A program made the translations under genes and the position numbers. A DNA stretch of 64,000 nt from Solidesulfovibrio carbinolicus (GTDB lineage: Bacteria > Desulfobacterota > Desulfovibrionia > Desulfovibrionales > Desulfovibrionaceae), in NCBI RefSeq assembly GCF_004135975.1, contig NZ_CP026538.1:3100001-3164000 (forward strand). Direction: 5' to 3'. Positions 52,485-60,745 of the stretch are shown piece by piece (the first letter of the stretch is position 1; each line of letters starts with the position of its first letter). The notes beneath the pieces were generated by a model that saw only the letters and a program-made list of their open reading frames with translations, had not been told where the DNA came from and made no database searches.

Positions 52485-53795
52485 ATGGCCGAACACAAGC
52501 CCCGCCCCAAACTCATCTTTGCCGACGCCGCCGGCAACATCTACGACCACCCGGACCTCGAAATGCTCGTGCGCCGGGGCGACCGCCTGGAACCGCCCAG
52601 GCCCGACGAAATCATCGCCCTGCCCCCGGAGTCCGAACTCTTCCTGCTGCCCGGCCGCGACGCCCTGGGCTTTGATCCCGATTCCGGCGAGATCGAACGC
52701 CTGGACGAACGCGCCGTGGCCGCTTTCGTCAGCCCGGGCTACACGCTTTCGGCCACCGCCGCCTACGCCGCCCGCGACGGCGCGCCGACCCTGCCCCTTT
52801 TCGCCTACGGCGCGGTGGGGTTCAGCGGCGACCGTTTTTACGTGTGCGCCGCCAAGGTCGACAACGACCCGCGCCAGATTTTCACCGGCATCCCCCGCGA
52901 CTGCATCATGAAGGGCGCCCAGGCCCTGCGCCGCAAATTCCCCAAAAACCGCCTCATCGATCACCTCTCGGGCTGTGCGCTCACCTCCTGCTGCCCGGCC
53001 GCCCGCAACCTGGCCCTGGGTCGCTTTGAAGCGCCCCTGCCCACCTCCCGGGCCTGCAACGCCCGCTGCATCGGCTGCCTGTCGCTCCAGGACCCGGACT
53101 CCGGCTTTCCCTCGACCCAGACGCGCATCCGCTTTCGCCCCACGGCCCAGGAAATCGTCGAGGTCATGACCGAACACGGCCGCCGCGAAAAGCGCCCCGT
53201 GTTCTCCTTCGGTCAGGGCTGCGAAGGCGAACCCCTCACCGAAGCCAAGGTCATCGGCGAGGCCGTCACCCGCTTTCGCCAATCCGGTGGCCAGGGCACG
53301 GTCAACATCAACACCAACGCCAGCCTGCCCGAGGCCGTGGAAACCTTCGCCGCCGCCGGCGGATCATCGATTCGCGTGAGCCTGTCCAGCGCCGAACCGG
53401 CCCTCTACCAAGCCTACTATAGGCCCCAAGGCTACGTCTTCGCCGACGTGCGCCAGTCCATCGCCCGGGCCAAGGCCGGCGGACTCTTCGTGTCGCTCAA
53501 TTACCTCTTCTTCCCCGGCGTCTCGGACACCGAAGCCGAACTGGCCGCCCTCACCGAACTGGTCGAGGCCAACAAAGTGGACTTCATCCAGCTGCGAAAC
53601 CTCAATCTTGACCCCGAACTTTACATGCAGGTGGCGACCGCAAGCGGCGTCCTGGCCGATCCCGCCCGCCAGGCCTCCATGGGGCTGGCCCACTTCCGCA
53701 AACGCCTGCGCAAGGCCTGCCCATGGTTGAAATTCGGCTATTTCAATCCGTACTTGGGGGATAGAGACGGGTTGAGGGATAAAGAGGAAGAATAA
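52485..53795 (+). CDS. Radical SAM protein of unknown substrate
   Basis: A 436-residue protein. The radical SAM cluster motif CxxxCxxC is C191-NAR-C195-IG-C198. A 'GQGCEGEPL' segment follows, matching the second conserved region (GGE-like) of the fold. The N-terminal 185 residues form a separate domain that opens with 'KLIFADAAGNIYDHPDLEML'; it contains 'SGCALTSCCPAARN', adding Cys residues just before the cluster. I know of similar Desulfovibrio proteins without an assigned reaction. AAGGAGG upstream decides the start at 52485. It ends in Glu-rich residues followed by a dispersed repeat. Confidence 0.85.
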   Translation: MAEHKPRPKLIFADAAGNIYDHPDLEMLVRRGDRLEPPRPDEIIALPPESELFLLPGRDALGFDPDSGEIERLDERAVAAFVSPGYTLSATAAYAARDGAPTLPLFAYGAVGFSGDRFYVCAAKVDNDPRQIFTGIPRDCIMKGAQALRRKFPKNRLIDHLSGCALTSCCPAARNLALGRFEAPLPTSRACNARCIGCLSLQDPDSGFPSTQTRIRFRPTAQEIVEVMTEHGRREKRPVFSFGQGCEGEPLTEAKVIGEAVTRFRQSGGQGTVNINTNASLPEAVETFAAAGGSSIRVSLSSAEPALYQAYYRPQGYVFADVRQSIARAKAGGLFVSLNYLFFPGVSDTEAELAALTELVEANKVDFIQLRNLNLDPELYMQVATASGVLADPARQASMGLAHFRKRLRKACPWLKFGYFNPYLGDRDGLRDKEEE

Positions 53796-53868
53796 GAGGA
53801 AGATGCCTCCGGCGGCCGGGGGCTGAGGCCCCCGGACCCCCCAAATGGTCAAGGGGGGAACGGGGCTG
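53781..53868 (+). repeat. Dispersed GC-rich intergenic repeat, copy E
   Basis: Follows the radical SAM gene stop. GAGGAAGAT, core GCCTCCGGCGGCCGGGGG, hairpin with GGCCCCC, then ACCCCCCAAATGG and a G run; nearly identical to copy C. Confidence 0.78.
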
Positions 53869-53913
53869 CGCCGTAGAGCCAGGATTTTACCAAGGGGCGT
53901 ACGCCCCAAACGA

Positions 53914-53966
53914 GAAGCCGCCCCTGGCGCGGACCGGATACTCCGGTCTGCGCCAGGGGCGGCTTC
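53914..53966. repeat. Very long hairpin between radical SAM gene and purM
   Basis: 17-bp perfect outer arms (53914-53930 and 53950-53966), then one G-T position and 6-bp inner arms (53932-53937 with 53943-53948) around ATACT. No T run on either side. It may stop both convergent transcripts. Confidence 0.65.
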
Positions 53967-54005
53967 GGCGTTTCAGGGAAAGGTCGGCCTAGGCTTCGCA
54001 TCCCC

Positions 54006-54055
54006 CAAAAATACGATAGTATTTTTAACAAACCATGGTTTTAGCCTGTTGTCTG
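54006..54055 (+). repeat. AT-rich hairpin element related to 17812-17878
   Basis: The hairpin AAAAATAC-GATA-GTATTTTT (54007-54026) followed by CATGGTTTTAGC and GTTGTCT. The minus-strand version at 17812-17878 shares the hairpin, ATGGTTTTAGC and GTTGACT in the same order. On the minus strand it could end purM transcription. Confidence 0.5.
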
Positions 54056-54088
54056 CGAAATGTCCTCTGCGCTGTCCGTGGGCGCAAC

Positions 54089-55150
54089 CTAGACTTCGCC
54101 GTCCGGGAAGACCACTTCGACCTGCTCGGCCCCGTCCTTGCGGATGTCGATGCGGCCAATGACCCGGGCGTACTCGCCAAGGGCTTTCAAGCGCTGCATC
54201 ACGTCGTCGGCGATCTCCGGGGCCACAATGAGCATGTAGCCCACGCCGCAGTTGAAAATCTGCAGCATCTCCGGCCAGGTCAGATTGCCCTGAGCCTTGA
54301 GCCAATCGAACACCGGCGGCACATGCCAGGAGCCGAAACGGATGTTGGCGGCCACGCCCTTGGGCAGGACGCGGTTGACGTTGTCATAGAACCCGCCGCC
54401 CGTGATGTGGACCATGCCGCGAATCTCGAAGTCGCGCAGCAAATTCAGCACGGTCTTGCCGTAGATGCGGGTGGGGGCCAAAAGCGCCTCGGCCATGGTC
54501 TGGGTGGAATTGGGCAGGGGATCGCTGCCCGTCAGCCCCGAGGCGGCGAAGAGCTTGCGGATCAGCGAATAGCCGTTGGAATGCGGCCCGGATGAGTTGA
54601 TGCCGATGACCACGTCACCAACGCCGATGGACGAACCGTCCACGATCTTGGGATAGTCCACCAGCCCCACGCAAAAGCCGGCCAGATCGTATTCCTCGTC
54701 GGCGTAGAAGCCGGGCATCTCGGCCGTCTCGCCGCCTAAAAGCGCGCACCCGGCCTCCTTGCAGCCGTTGGCGATGCCGGTGATGACCTGCTCGGCCAAC
54801 CCCACGGACAGCTTGCCGGTGGCGAAATAGTCGAGGAAGAAAAGCGGCTTTGCGCCCTGCACCAGGATGTCGTTGACACACATGGCCACAAGGTCGATAC
54901 CGATGGTATCGTGCTTGGCGAACTCGTGGGCGAGCTTGAGCTTGGTGCCCACCCCGTCGGTGCCGGAGACCAGCACCGGTTCCGCGCAGGTCTCGGTGTC
55001 GAGCTTGAAAAGCCCGCCGAAACCGCCGATATCCGAAAGGACGCCCTTGCCGTACGTGCCGGCCACAAGGGACTTGATGCGCGAAACCAGGGTATTGCCG
55101 GCGTCGATGTCGACGCCCGCCGCCTTGTAGGCTGCCGCTCTGTCGGCCAT
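54089..55150 (-). CDS. purM: Phosphoribosylformylglycinamidine cyclo-ligase
   Basis: A 353-residue AIR synthetase, the fifth step of purine synthesis. Signatures: 'DIGGFGGLF', 'SGTDGVGTKLKLA', 'AMCVNDILVQGAKPLFFLDY', 'GGETAEMPGFY' and 'GINSSGPHSNGYSLIRK'. Length is normal. AAGGAG precedes ATG 55150. The start codon lies only 29 bases from that of the divergent gene, so promoters must overlap neighbouring coding sequence or the leader must be very short. Confidence 0.97.
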   Translation of the reverse strand: MADRAAAYKAAGVDIDAGNTLVSRIKSLVAGTYGKGVLSDIGGFGGLFKLDTETCAEPVLVSGTDGVGTKLKLAHEFAKHDTIGIDLVAMCVNDILVQGAKPLFFLDYFATGKLSVGLAEQVITGIANGCKEAGCALLGGETAEMPGFYADEEYDLAGFCVGLVDYPKIVDGSSIGVGDVVIGINSSGPHSNGYSLIRKLFAASGLTGSDPLPNSTQTMAEALLAPTRIYGKTVLNLLRDFEIRGMVHITGGGFYDNVNRVLPKGVAANIRFGSWHVPPVFDWLKAQGNLTWPEMLQIFNCGVGYMLIVAPEIADDVMQRLKALGEYARVIGRIDIRKDGAEQVEVVFPDGEV

Positions 55151-55179
55151 GATGGGTCGCTCCTTGGGGGAAATGCCGT

Positions 55180-55788
55180 ATGAAAACGCGCCATGCTAGC
55201 CGCTTTGCCGACGGAGTTCAAGGGAACGCGGCTCCTCGCCGAAGCCCGGCGACGCTCCTGGCCGCCGCCCTGGCCCTGGCCGTCGCCCTGCCCGGCCCGG
55301 TCCTGGCCGACGGCGGCCCGTCCGGCCAATCCCCGGCCTACGGCCCGCCGCCCGAGCCGCCTTCCCCCAGCGATTGGGACCGTGACGACGCTCCCCGGCG
55401 CGACACGCGCATCGGGACCATTGACCACGGCAAGCTCGGCCGCGACGACGACGGCAACGTCACCATGCAGGTCGGCCCGCGCCCCAAAAAAGACCAGGGC
55501 CAGTCCCAGGCCGGCCCGTTCTACATCTATCCGCAAATTGGCATGCCCCCCGGCCCCTACGGCCAGCAGCCCGGCTCTCCAGGCCAGCAGCCGCCCGGCC
55601 GGCAGGGCCAACCGGGGCAATACGGACCGCCGGGACAACAAGGGCCATACGGACAATACGGCCAGCCCGGCCAGGGGCAACACCCCGGCCAACCCGGCCA
55701 GGGCGGCCAGCCGCCCCAAGGGCAATCCGGCGGCCCCGGCAGCCAGGGCAATCCCTGGAACCAGTGGAATCAAGCCGGCCAGCCCTAG
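55180..55788 (+). CDS. Exported Pro/Gly/Gln-rich protein
   Basis: A 202-residue secreted protein. After a signal region (about 23-43, ending 'GPVLA') the first 90 mature residues are acidic and include 'RRDTRIGTIDHGKLGRDD'; the rest is a low-complexity tail of 'GQPGQ', 'GPYGQ' and 'PPGQQ' units. Such tails are flexible and common in envelope or surface proteins. No family recognised. It ends 71 bases before the AmmeMemoRadiSam gene. Confidence 0.6.
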   Translation: MKTRHASRFADGVQGNAAPRRSPATLLAAALALAVALPGPVLADGGPSGQSPAYGPPPEPPSPSDWDRDDAPRRDTRIGTIDHGKLGRDDDGNVTMQVGPRPKKDQGQSQAGPFYIYPQIGMPPGPYGQQPGSPGQQPPGRQGQPGQYGPPGQQGPYGQYGQPGQGQHPGQPGQGGQPPQGQSGGPGSQGNPWNQWNQAGQP

Positions 55789-55859
55789 GGCCAAGCCCCT
55801 CCGGCCGCCGGCAACGGCTCCTGAAGCCATTGCCCCAACATCAAGAAAGGGAGGTCGCC

Positions 55860-56876
55860 ATGCATCCCGCCGCGCTGTGGAAAGCCCTGCCCGACGGCCG
55901 CGTGTCCTGCCGGCTGTGTTCCCATTTCTGCCGCATAGCCCCCGGCCGGCGCGGATTGTGCGGCGTGCGCGAAAATCGGGACGGCGCGCTTTTCACCCTG
56001 GTCCATGACCGGGTGGCGGCGGTCAACCTCGATCCGGTGGAAAAAAAGCCGCTCTACCATTTCCTGCCGGGCACGACGACCTTTTCCTTCGGGACCATGG
56101 GCTGCAACCTGTCCTGCGCCTTTTGCCAGAACGCCGGCCTGTCCCAGCCGCCGCGCCAGGGCAAGGCCATTGCCGGCGAGACGGTCGATCCGGCCGGGCT
56201 TGTAGCCGCCGCCAAACGCAGCGGCGCTGCCTCGGTGTCCTACACTTATTCCGAACCTACGGTGTTTTACGAGCTCATGGCCGACACGGCCGAGCTGACC
56301 CAGGCCGAGGGGCTTAAAAACATCATGGTTTCCAACGGCTTCATGAGCCGGGCCTGTCTGGATGCCCTGGCCGGGCGCATCCACGCGGCCAACATCGACC
56401 TCAAGGCCATGCGGGAAGACTTCTACCACCGCGTCTGCGGCGCGCATCTGCGCCCGGTGCTGCAAAATCTCGTCACCATCCGCAAGCTTGGCTGGTGGCT
56501 GGAGGTGACGACGCTTATCATCCCGGGCCTTAACGACGCTCCCGAGGAACTGCGCGAGCTGGCCGATTTTCTGGTCCAGGAGCTCGGGCCGGAAACGCCC
56601 TGGCACATCTCGCGCTTCCATCCCGATTTCGCCATGCGCGACCGGCCGCCCACGCCCACACGCACCCTGGCCCTGGCCTGGGACATCGGCCGCGAGGCCG
56701 GTCTGCGCTACGTCTATGTGGGCAACGTCCACGACGCGGCCCGCAGCGCCACCTACTGCCCCGGCTGCGGCGAGCGGCTGATCGAACGCGAGGGCATGGG
56801 GCTTACGGCGGCGCGCACGGTGGAAGGACGCTGCGGCTCCTGCGGGGCGGTCATTGCCGGCGTCGGGCTGCCGTAA
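55860..56876 (+). CDS. amrS: AmmeMemoRadiSam-system radical SAM enzyme
   Basis: A 338-residue radical SAM enzyme. The cluster motif CxxxCxxC is in 'GCNLSCAFCQN'; an N-terminal Cys group 'CRLCSHFCRI...CGVR' and a C-terminal 'CPGCG...CGSCG' zinc-ribbon complete the AmrS layout. 'TYSEPTVFYEL' and 'NIDLKAMREDFY' are strong signatures. AmrS is related to pyruvate formate-lyase activating enzymes and is predicted to act with the AMMECR1 and Memo proteins; neither partner is in this window. AGGGAGG decides ATG 55860. Confidence 0.92.
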   Translation: MHPAALWKALPDGRVSCRLCSHFCRIAPGRRGLCGVRENRDGALFTLVHDRVAAVNLDPVEKKPLYHFLPGTTTFSFGTMGCNLSCAFCQNAGLSQPPRQGKAIAGETVDPAGLVAAAKRSGAASVSYTYSEPTVFYELMADTAELTQAEGLKNIMVSNGFMSRACLDALAGRIHAANIDLKAMREDFYHRVCGAHLRPVLQNLVTIRKLGWWLEVTTLIIPGLNDAPEELRELADFLVQELGPETPWHISRFHPDFAMRDRPPTPTRTLALAWDIGREAGLRYVYVGNVHDAARSATYCPGCGERLIEREGMGLTAARTVEGRCGSCGAVIAGVGLP

Positions 56877-57015
56877 CCGGCCACCTGGGCCGGCCGACGC
56901 GTCCGGCGCGGCCACGGGCGTCGTCGAAGGCCGACCCTCGCCCAAAATACCGGGAGTCCGACCGGATGCCTGCTTGCCTTGGGAGGAGAGTTGCAGTAAC
57001 GAGAACCCTCTTCGT

Positions 57016-57092
57016 CGGGGCGTGGCGCAGACTGGTAGCGCGCCTGCTTTGGGAGCAGGATGCCGGGTGTTCAAATCACCTCGCCCCGACCA
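57016..57092 (+). tRNA. tRNA-Pro (TGG)
   Basis: A complete cloverleaf: acceptor CGGGGCG pairs with CGCCCCG, anticodon TGG at 57050-57052, T-arm GGTGTTCAAATCACC, encoded CCA. It forms the left border of the accessory island. Confidence 0.95.
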
Positions 57093-57100
57093 GCAAATTC

Positions 57101-57135
57101 AATGGCTTACGAGTAAAATCGTAGGCCATTTTTTG
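57101..57135 (+). terminator. Intrinsic terminator after tRNA-Pro
   Basis: A 12-bp stem with one wobble (57101-57112 with 57119-57130) leading into T6. Confidence 0.85.
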
Positions 57136-57482
57136 TTGAAAAAGTTTTGGGTACAAATTGGGGTACAAAAAGTAAGCCCGTTGGGCACGGCCCGGGGAAC
57201 GCCCCGGCGAAACTGTCCAAGAAACCCTAGACCGCTACAGCAGTTCTTAAAACAATCGCATCCCGACCTGGACACAGTCTTTTTTTTAGGGTATGGGTTA
57301 TAAACTGAGAAATATCTCAGTGCTGTGCGCTTTTTTTAGAAATCGCAACAGCAGCAAGTCGTAGAGATTGCCATGGACCAAGGTTGTTGAACGCTGAACA
57401 AACACCGGGCACAACCAAATCTACTCCGTTCTTTGCTCTTGTTGTAGCATGCATTTGAAACCGAAAACAAAACGGTGACAAA
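57136..57482. other. Island border region with GGGTACAAA direct repeats
   Basis: About 350 AT-richer bases. GGGTACAAA appears twice within 22 bases (about 57148-57169), a pattern often seen at the tRNA-side end of integrase-mobilised elements. A second terminator-like hairpin ACTGAGA-AATA-TCTCAGT (57304-57321) is followed by a T7 run. No gene is supported here, and no integrase is present in the window. Confidence 0.45.
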
Positions 57483-58319
57483 ATGTCCATGAAAAACAAC
57501 CGCGCATCTTCTTTGAGACTTCATATACTTACACGCATTGCTTCGTCAGCTTGTTTGCTTATATTTTTCACTATTTTCCCCTGTGCCGCTGCGGACTCAA
57601 CCGCCGAGACACAGGCGACATCGCGCGAAGAAGTGCAGTTTGATCGGTTACAAGGCGTTATTAAAAATATTCGAGCAAGAGTTTGGACTCTTGAGCTGCC
57701 AAATGGACAGACCAAAGACATCCGGCTGGCAAAAAACGTCTATTTGCACCCCCTCTCCGGATTGGACGAGCATAATCTCATTGCTGACCTCAAGGGCGTC
57801 GAGGACATCCCCAAGGGTGCGAGGGTGATTGTTTCGGGCCAAGTCTACACCAATGACCCGATTGTGCTGGCCAAGGAAGTGACCGTTCTGGGTTTGGACG
57901 AAGAGGCCTTGCTTATTGAGCGTCCGGACTGGTGGTCGTCACAGGCACGTTCTCTCGCCGACTTTTGGATTCGGGCGTATTTTCATGACGGGGACATCGC
58001 GGATCCTTCCAACTACCGCACTGTGATCAACAAAATCGGCAGCCCCAGGCCGGAGTTGGTCAACTTACAAGAAACGGCCACGCTTTCGCGGCTCATTTAC
58101 GGACTGAGTTCAACCTATATCATCACTGGAAATCAAAGAGTGCTTCGGGCCGCCAGCGAGTTCGTCCGCTTTCAGCGCGAACGGATGCGCATTGAGTCTG
58201 CGGACGGCAAGCACGTTTACTGGCTTCACGCCCGGCGCGGCGGATGTGAGTTGACGATCAATTTGAGACGCGTTTCGCGCGATTTGATACAAACCCCGTC
58301 GCCCGTCTGGCCTCGGTAA
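57483..58319 (+). CDS. Exported protein of unknown function, probably 3'-truncated
   Basis: A 278-codon frame with a signal peptide (about 14-37, ending 'PCAAA'). Residues 52-130 form a small beta-rich domain ('RLQGVIKNIRARVWTLELPNG', 'IPKGARVIVSGQVY'), and from 145 a helical domain starts ('SSQARSLADFWIRAYF', 'ETATLSRLIYGLSSTY') that resembles the beginning of an alpha/alpha-toroid such as AGE-type epimerases. It stops soon after 'YWLHAR', much too early for a full toroid, and the last 28 residues look out of frame. Its base composition is more AT-rich than the core genes, which suggests transfer. Confidence 0.55.
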   Translation: MSMKNNRASSLRLHILTRIASSACLLIFFTIFPCAAADSTAETQATSREEVQFDRLQGVIKNIRARVWTLELPNGQTKDIRLAKNVYLHPLSGLDEHNLIADLKGVEDIPKGARVIVSGQVYTNDPIVLAKEVTVLGLDEEALLIERPDWWSSQARSLADFWIRAYFHDGDIADPSNYRTVINKIGSPRPELVNLQETATLSRLIYGLSSTYIITGNQRVLRAASEFVRFQRERMRIESADGKHVYWLHARRGGCELTINLRRVSRDLIQTPSPVWPR

Positions 58320-58370
58320 TTGATACTGTCCCGGGAGAATGGGGGAAGGGGGTGGACGGTGGGGCCTCTC

Positions 58371-58444
58371 GCAAAACCCCACATAGCGCTCCAGGCGGCT
58401 GCCCGTGCTACGGCAGAGAGAATATCACCGTGTCACGTCCACCA
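58371..58444 (+). repeat. Island direct repeat, copy 1
   Basis: About 74 bases, most of them shared with copy 2, containing CGTGCTACGGC and GAGAATAT and ending in CCGTGTCAC. It is bracketed by short inverted arms GGTGGAC (near 58351) and GTCCACC (58437-58443). Confidence 0.75.
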
Positions 58445-58462
58445 AGGGGACTTTAAACGAAG

Positions 58463-58505
58463 CACGCGGCAGGAGCAACGCGCTTTGGGCTGCTCCTGCC
58501 GCGTG
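58463..58505. terminator. 15-bp perfect hairpin between the island direct repeats
   Basis: Arms 58463-58477 and 58491-58505 are exact complements with a 13-base loop. It could end transcription from the phage genes on the minus strand, though no T run follows directly. Confidence 0.6.
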
Positions 58506-58540
58506 ATGATGGCGGATGGCGAGGCCCCCCACCCGCTTTC

Positions 58541-58615
58541 GCGGAAACCTCGCATGGCGCTCCGGGCATCTGCCCGTGCTACGGCCGGGAGAATATTACC
58601 GTGTCACACCCGCCA
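58541..58615 (+). repeat. Island direct repeat, copy 2
   Basis: About 75 bases matching copy 1. It is bracketed by inverted arms GATGATGGCGG (58505-58515) and CCGCCATCATC (about 58610-58620), an arrangement parallel to copy 1 with a different arm sequence. Confidence 0.75.
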
Positions 58616-58669
58616 TCATCGGCTTGCCGTATAACAAAAAACGGTTCTCGTGTACAGCATGACAAAAAA

Positions 58670-60745
58670 TTATTCCCGCTTGGCTTCCGCCGTATTGTGC
58701 TTGTTGACCACCCGCGCCATCTCATGTCCATCGACAAAGAGTTGGGCGTTGAAATTGATGGTGCGCTCATCCTTCACAACAAGGTTCTTGGCCGCTTCCA
58801 TCGTTTCGGGCGAAGGCTCATAAAGCCACTTGCCTGTTTGACGACCGGCCATGCCCCCGGCGAACCAACCACCGAGTCCCCCCAGGAATGCCCCGATGGC
58901 GGTGCCAATGATAGGGATAGCAGAGCCAAGCGCCGCGCCTGCCGTCGCGCCAGCCAGGGCCGTAGCGGTGGCCCCGTAGGTTTCGGCATTATTAACGTTT
59001 TTCTGCGCCCGGCTGAGGCTTGGGTCGGTCTCGGTATTATAGATGTCCCAGGCGGCCTTTCCTGCGAGCAACCACGGCGCGGTCTTGGTTCCCGCGCCGA
59101 CGAGGGCGGTTGTTCCTTTCTCCAGCAAGCCTTTCGTGCCGGCGGTTACGGCCGCCGCGCCTGCCCCGCCGCCCGTCAGCATGTGAAAGCCGCCTGCCGC
59201 GAGCAGGCCGGCGGAAAACGCGCCTACGGCGGTGCTGGCCTCGGCGACCACGGTGGCAAGCCCCGGGAACTCCCGGGCAAGGTTCGTGGCGGCGTCTATG
59301 ACGGTGTTGAGCGCCGGACCGATGTTCTCAAACGTGCGAGACATCGCATTGTCTTTCTCGTTCTGGAGTTGTTGCGCCTTGAATTCGGTAGTCTGCGAAG
59401 CGACGTTGAACCCTTTTTCCACTGCACCGTGCGCATTGTTCAACCCTGAATAGATATTTGCGATATAGTCTTTTTGAGTCATCAGACCGACAAGCCCTAG
59501 CTGCGCCTGTCTGTCTTGAAAATACTTCCCAAGAAGGCTACCCTGGACAATGTCGGCCATCTGTTCGAGAAGAGAAGACTTCTCCTTGTCGTCCTTGCTG
59601 GCGACAATTTTTTTCTTGAGTGCCTGAAAGTCCTTATTTTTTCCGAATACCTCGGTTTCCATGAGTTTTACAATCGCTGTAAGCGGGTCCATCCCTTTGC
59701 CGGCGGCCAAAGCAAGCGTTTTTTGAACATCGATACCTGCCTTCTTGCCGAAGTCTTGTTGCGTATCAGGAGAAGTCAGCTTGCCCAAGAGGTTGGCCAA
59801 GTTGTTGGCGGCCTTGTCGTTGCTCCCCGCCACCACGGCTTCCCCCTGCAACGACGCAACCAAGCGCTTAAAGCCCTCCATGTTTTTCATGCCTTTGGCT
59901 TCGGCCATCAACTCCGGCATCCATTTGGCCATGTCCTTGCCTTCAAAGGAACCCAGCTGGCCGCCTTTGACAATGACATCCAGGGCCTCTTCAATTTGAT
60001 CTTCGCCAAAATACCCTTGCTTCAAGCCGGACAAGACTGTTTTGGCAAGCTCATTGGCCGTGATGTCTCCGCCGGTAGAGGCTTTGAGGACTTTCGGCAA
60101 GGTACGCGATGCCAACCCCTGTTCCATTCCCCCCGCAAACAGGCTGTTAAGGGTTTCTGCCGCATTTTCGCGGGTACCACCCCCGATCTTCGTCGATTCG
60201 GTGATGACCTTGTTTAGCGTCTGCATGCCCGCGATCTGGCCCGCCTCATCCTTGTCGGCATAGGCCACACGGGCCATCTTGTTCAGGCGACTCTCATAGC
60301 TGATGGGCTTTTCCAGGGCGCGCCCGGCCACCATGCTGGCGGCGGCCACGCCCGCCCCGGCTTGGCCGACGCCCTTCACCACGCCCATGGCCACATGGCC
60401 GGCCGTACCCACGCCACGCAAAGCGTCGCGCAGGCGTAGGCCGGCCTTGGCCGTCTGGTCGATTTCCCGGCTGGCTTGGCGGCTCTCCCGGGCAACGTCC
60501 CCCACCTCTTTGGCGGTACGGCGGGCCGCTTGACCCATGCCGCCCATGAGCTTGTCCGTGCGCGCGGCGGCGATGCCCAAGGACCGCACCCCATCCCCGG
60601 CGCGGCCCACTTCACGGGCGGCGGCCCCGACGCCTTGGCCCGTGCCATGGGCGGCCCGGGTGAGCGTATCCAGGGACTTTGCCGCCCGGCCGCCCATCTC
60701 GTCACGAAGGCGCAGTATCACCGATATAACGGTATCCTTGGCCAT
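58670..60745 (-). CDS. Phage tail tape-measure protein (Mu-like)
   Basis: A 691-residue tape-measure protein. The N-terminal 110 residues are helical and Ala/Arg-rich with heptad-like repeats ('AAARTDKLMGGMGQAARRTAK'). The middle has the phage TMP core ('ISYESRLNKMARVAYADKD', 'IGGGTRENAAETLNSLF', 'GDITANELAKTVLSGLKQGYFG'). Hydrophobic Gly/Ala-rich stretches near the C-terminus ('GAALGSAIPIIGTAIGAFLGGLGGW') match the membrane-active part. The protein sets tail length and enters the host envelope. Its ATG follows immediately after the stop of the frameshifted tail-chaperone product. The genes normally downstream in Mu are absent here. Confidence 0.9.
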   Translation of the reverse strand: MAKDTVISVILRLRDEMGGRAAKSLDTLTRAAHGTGQGVGAAAREVGRAGDGVRSLGIAAARTDKLMGGMGQAARRTAKEVGDVARESRQASREIDQTAKAGLRLRDALRGVGTAGHVAMGVVKGVGQAGAGVAAASMVAGRALEKPISYESRLNKMARVAYADKDEAGQIAGMQTLNKVITESTKIGGGTRENAAETLNSLFAGGMEQGLASRTLPKVLKASTGGDITANELAKTVLSGLKQGYFGEDQIEEALDVIVKGGQLGSFEGKDMAKWMPELMAEAKGMKNMEGFKRLVASLQGEAVVAGSNDKAANNLANLLGKLTSPDTQQDFGKKAGIDVQKTLALAAGKGMDPLTAIVKLMETEVFGKNKDFQALKKKIVASKDDKEKSSLLEQMADIVQGSLLGKYFQDRQAQLGLVGLMTQKDYIANIYSGLNNAHGAVEKGFNVASQTTEFKAQQLQNEKDNAMSRTFENIGPALNTVIDAATNLAREFPGLATVVAEASTAVGAFSAGLLAAGGFHMLTGGGAGAAAVTAGTKGLLEKGTTALVGAGTKTAPWLLAGKAAWDIYNTETDPSLSRAQKNVNNAETYGATATALAGATAGAALGSAIPIIGTAIGAFLGGLGGWFAGGMAGRQTGKWLYEPSPETMEAAKNLVVKDERTINFNAQLFVDGHEMARVVNKHNTAEAKRE

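Noticed and set aside
58371-58615. CRISPR array
   Set aside because: Only two repeats of about 75 bases with divergence and a long hairpin between them; no regular spacers or cas genes.
58320-58670. Retron or other reverse-transcriptase-linked RNA in the repeat array
   Set aside because: Inverted arms exist, but no reverse transcriptase gene is nearby in the window and the conserved retron features are not visible.
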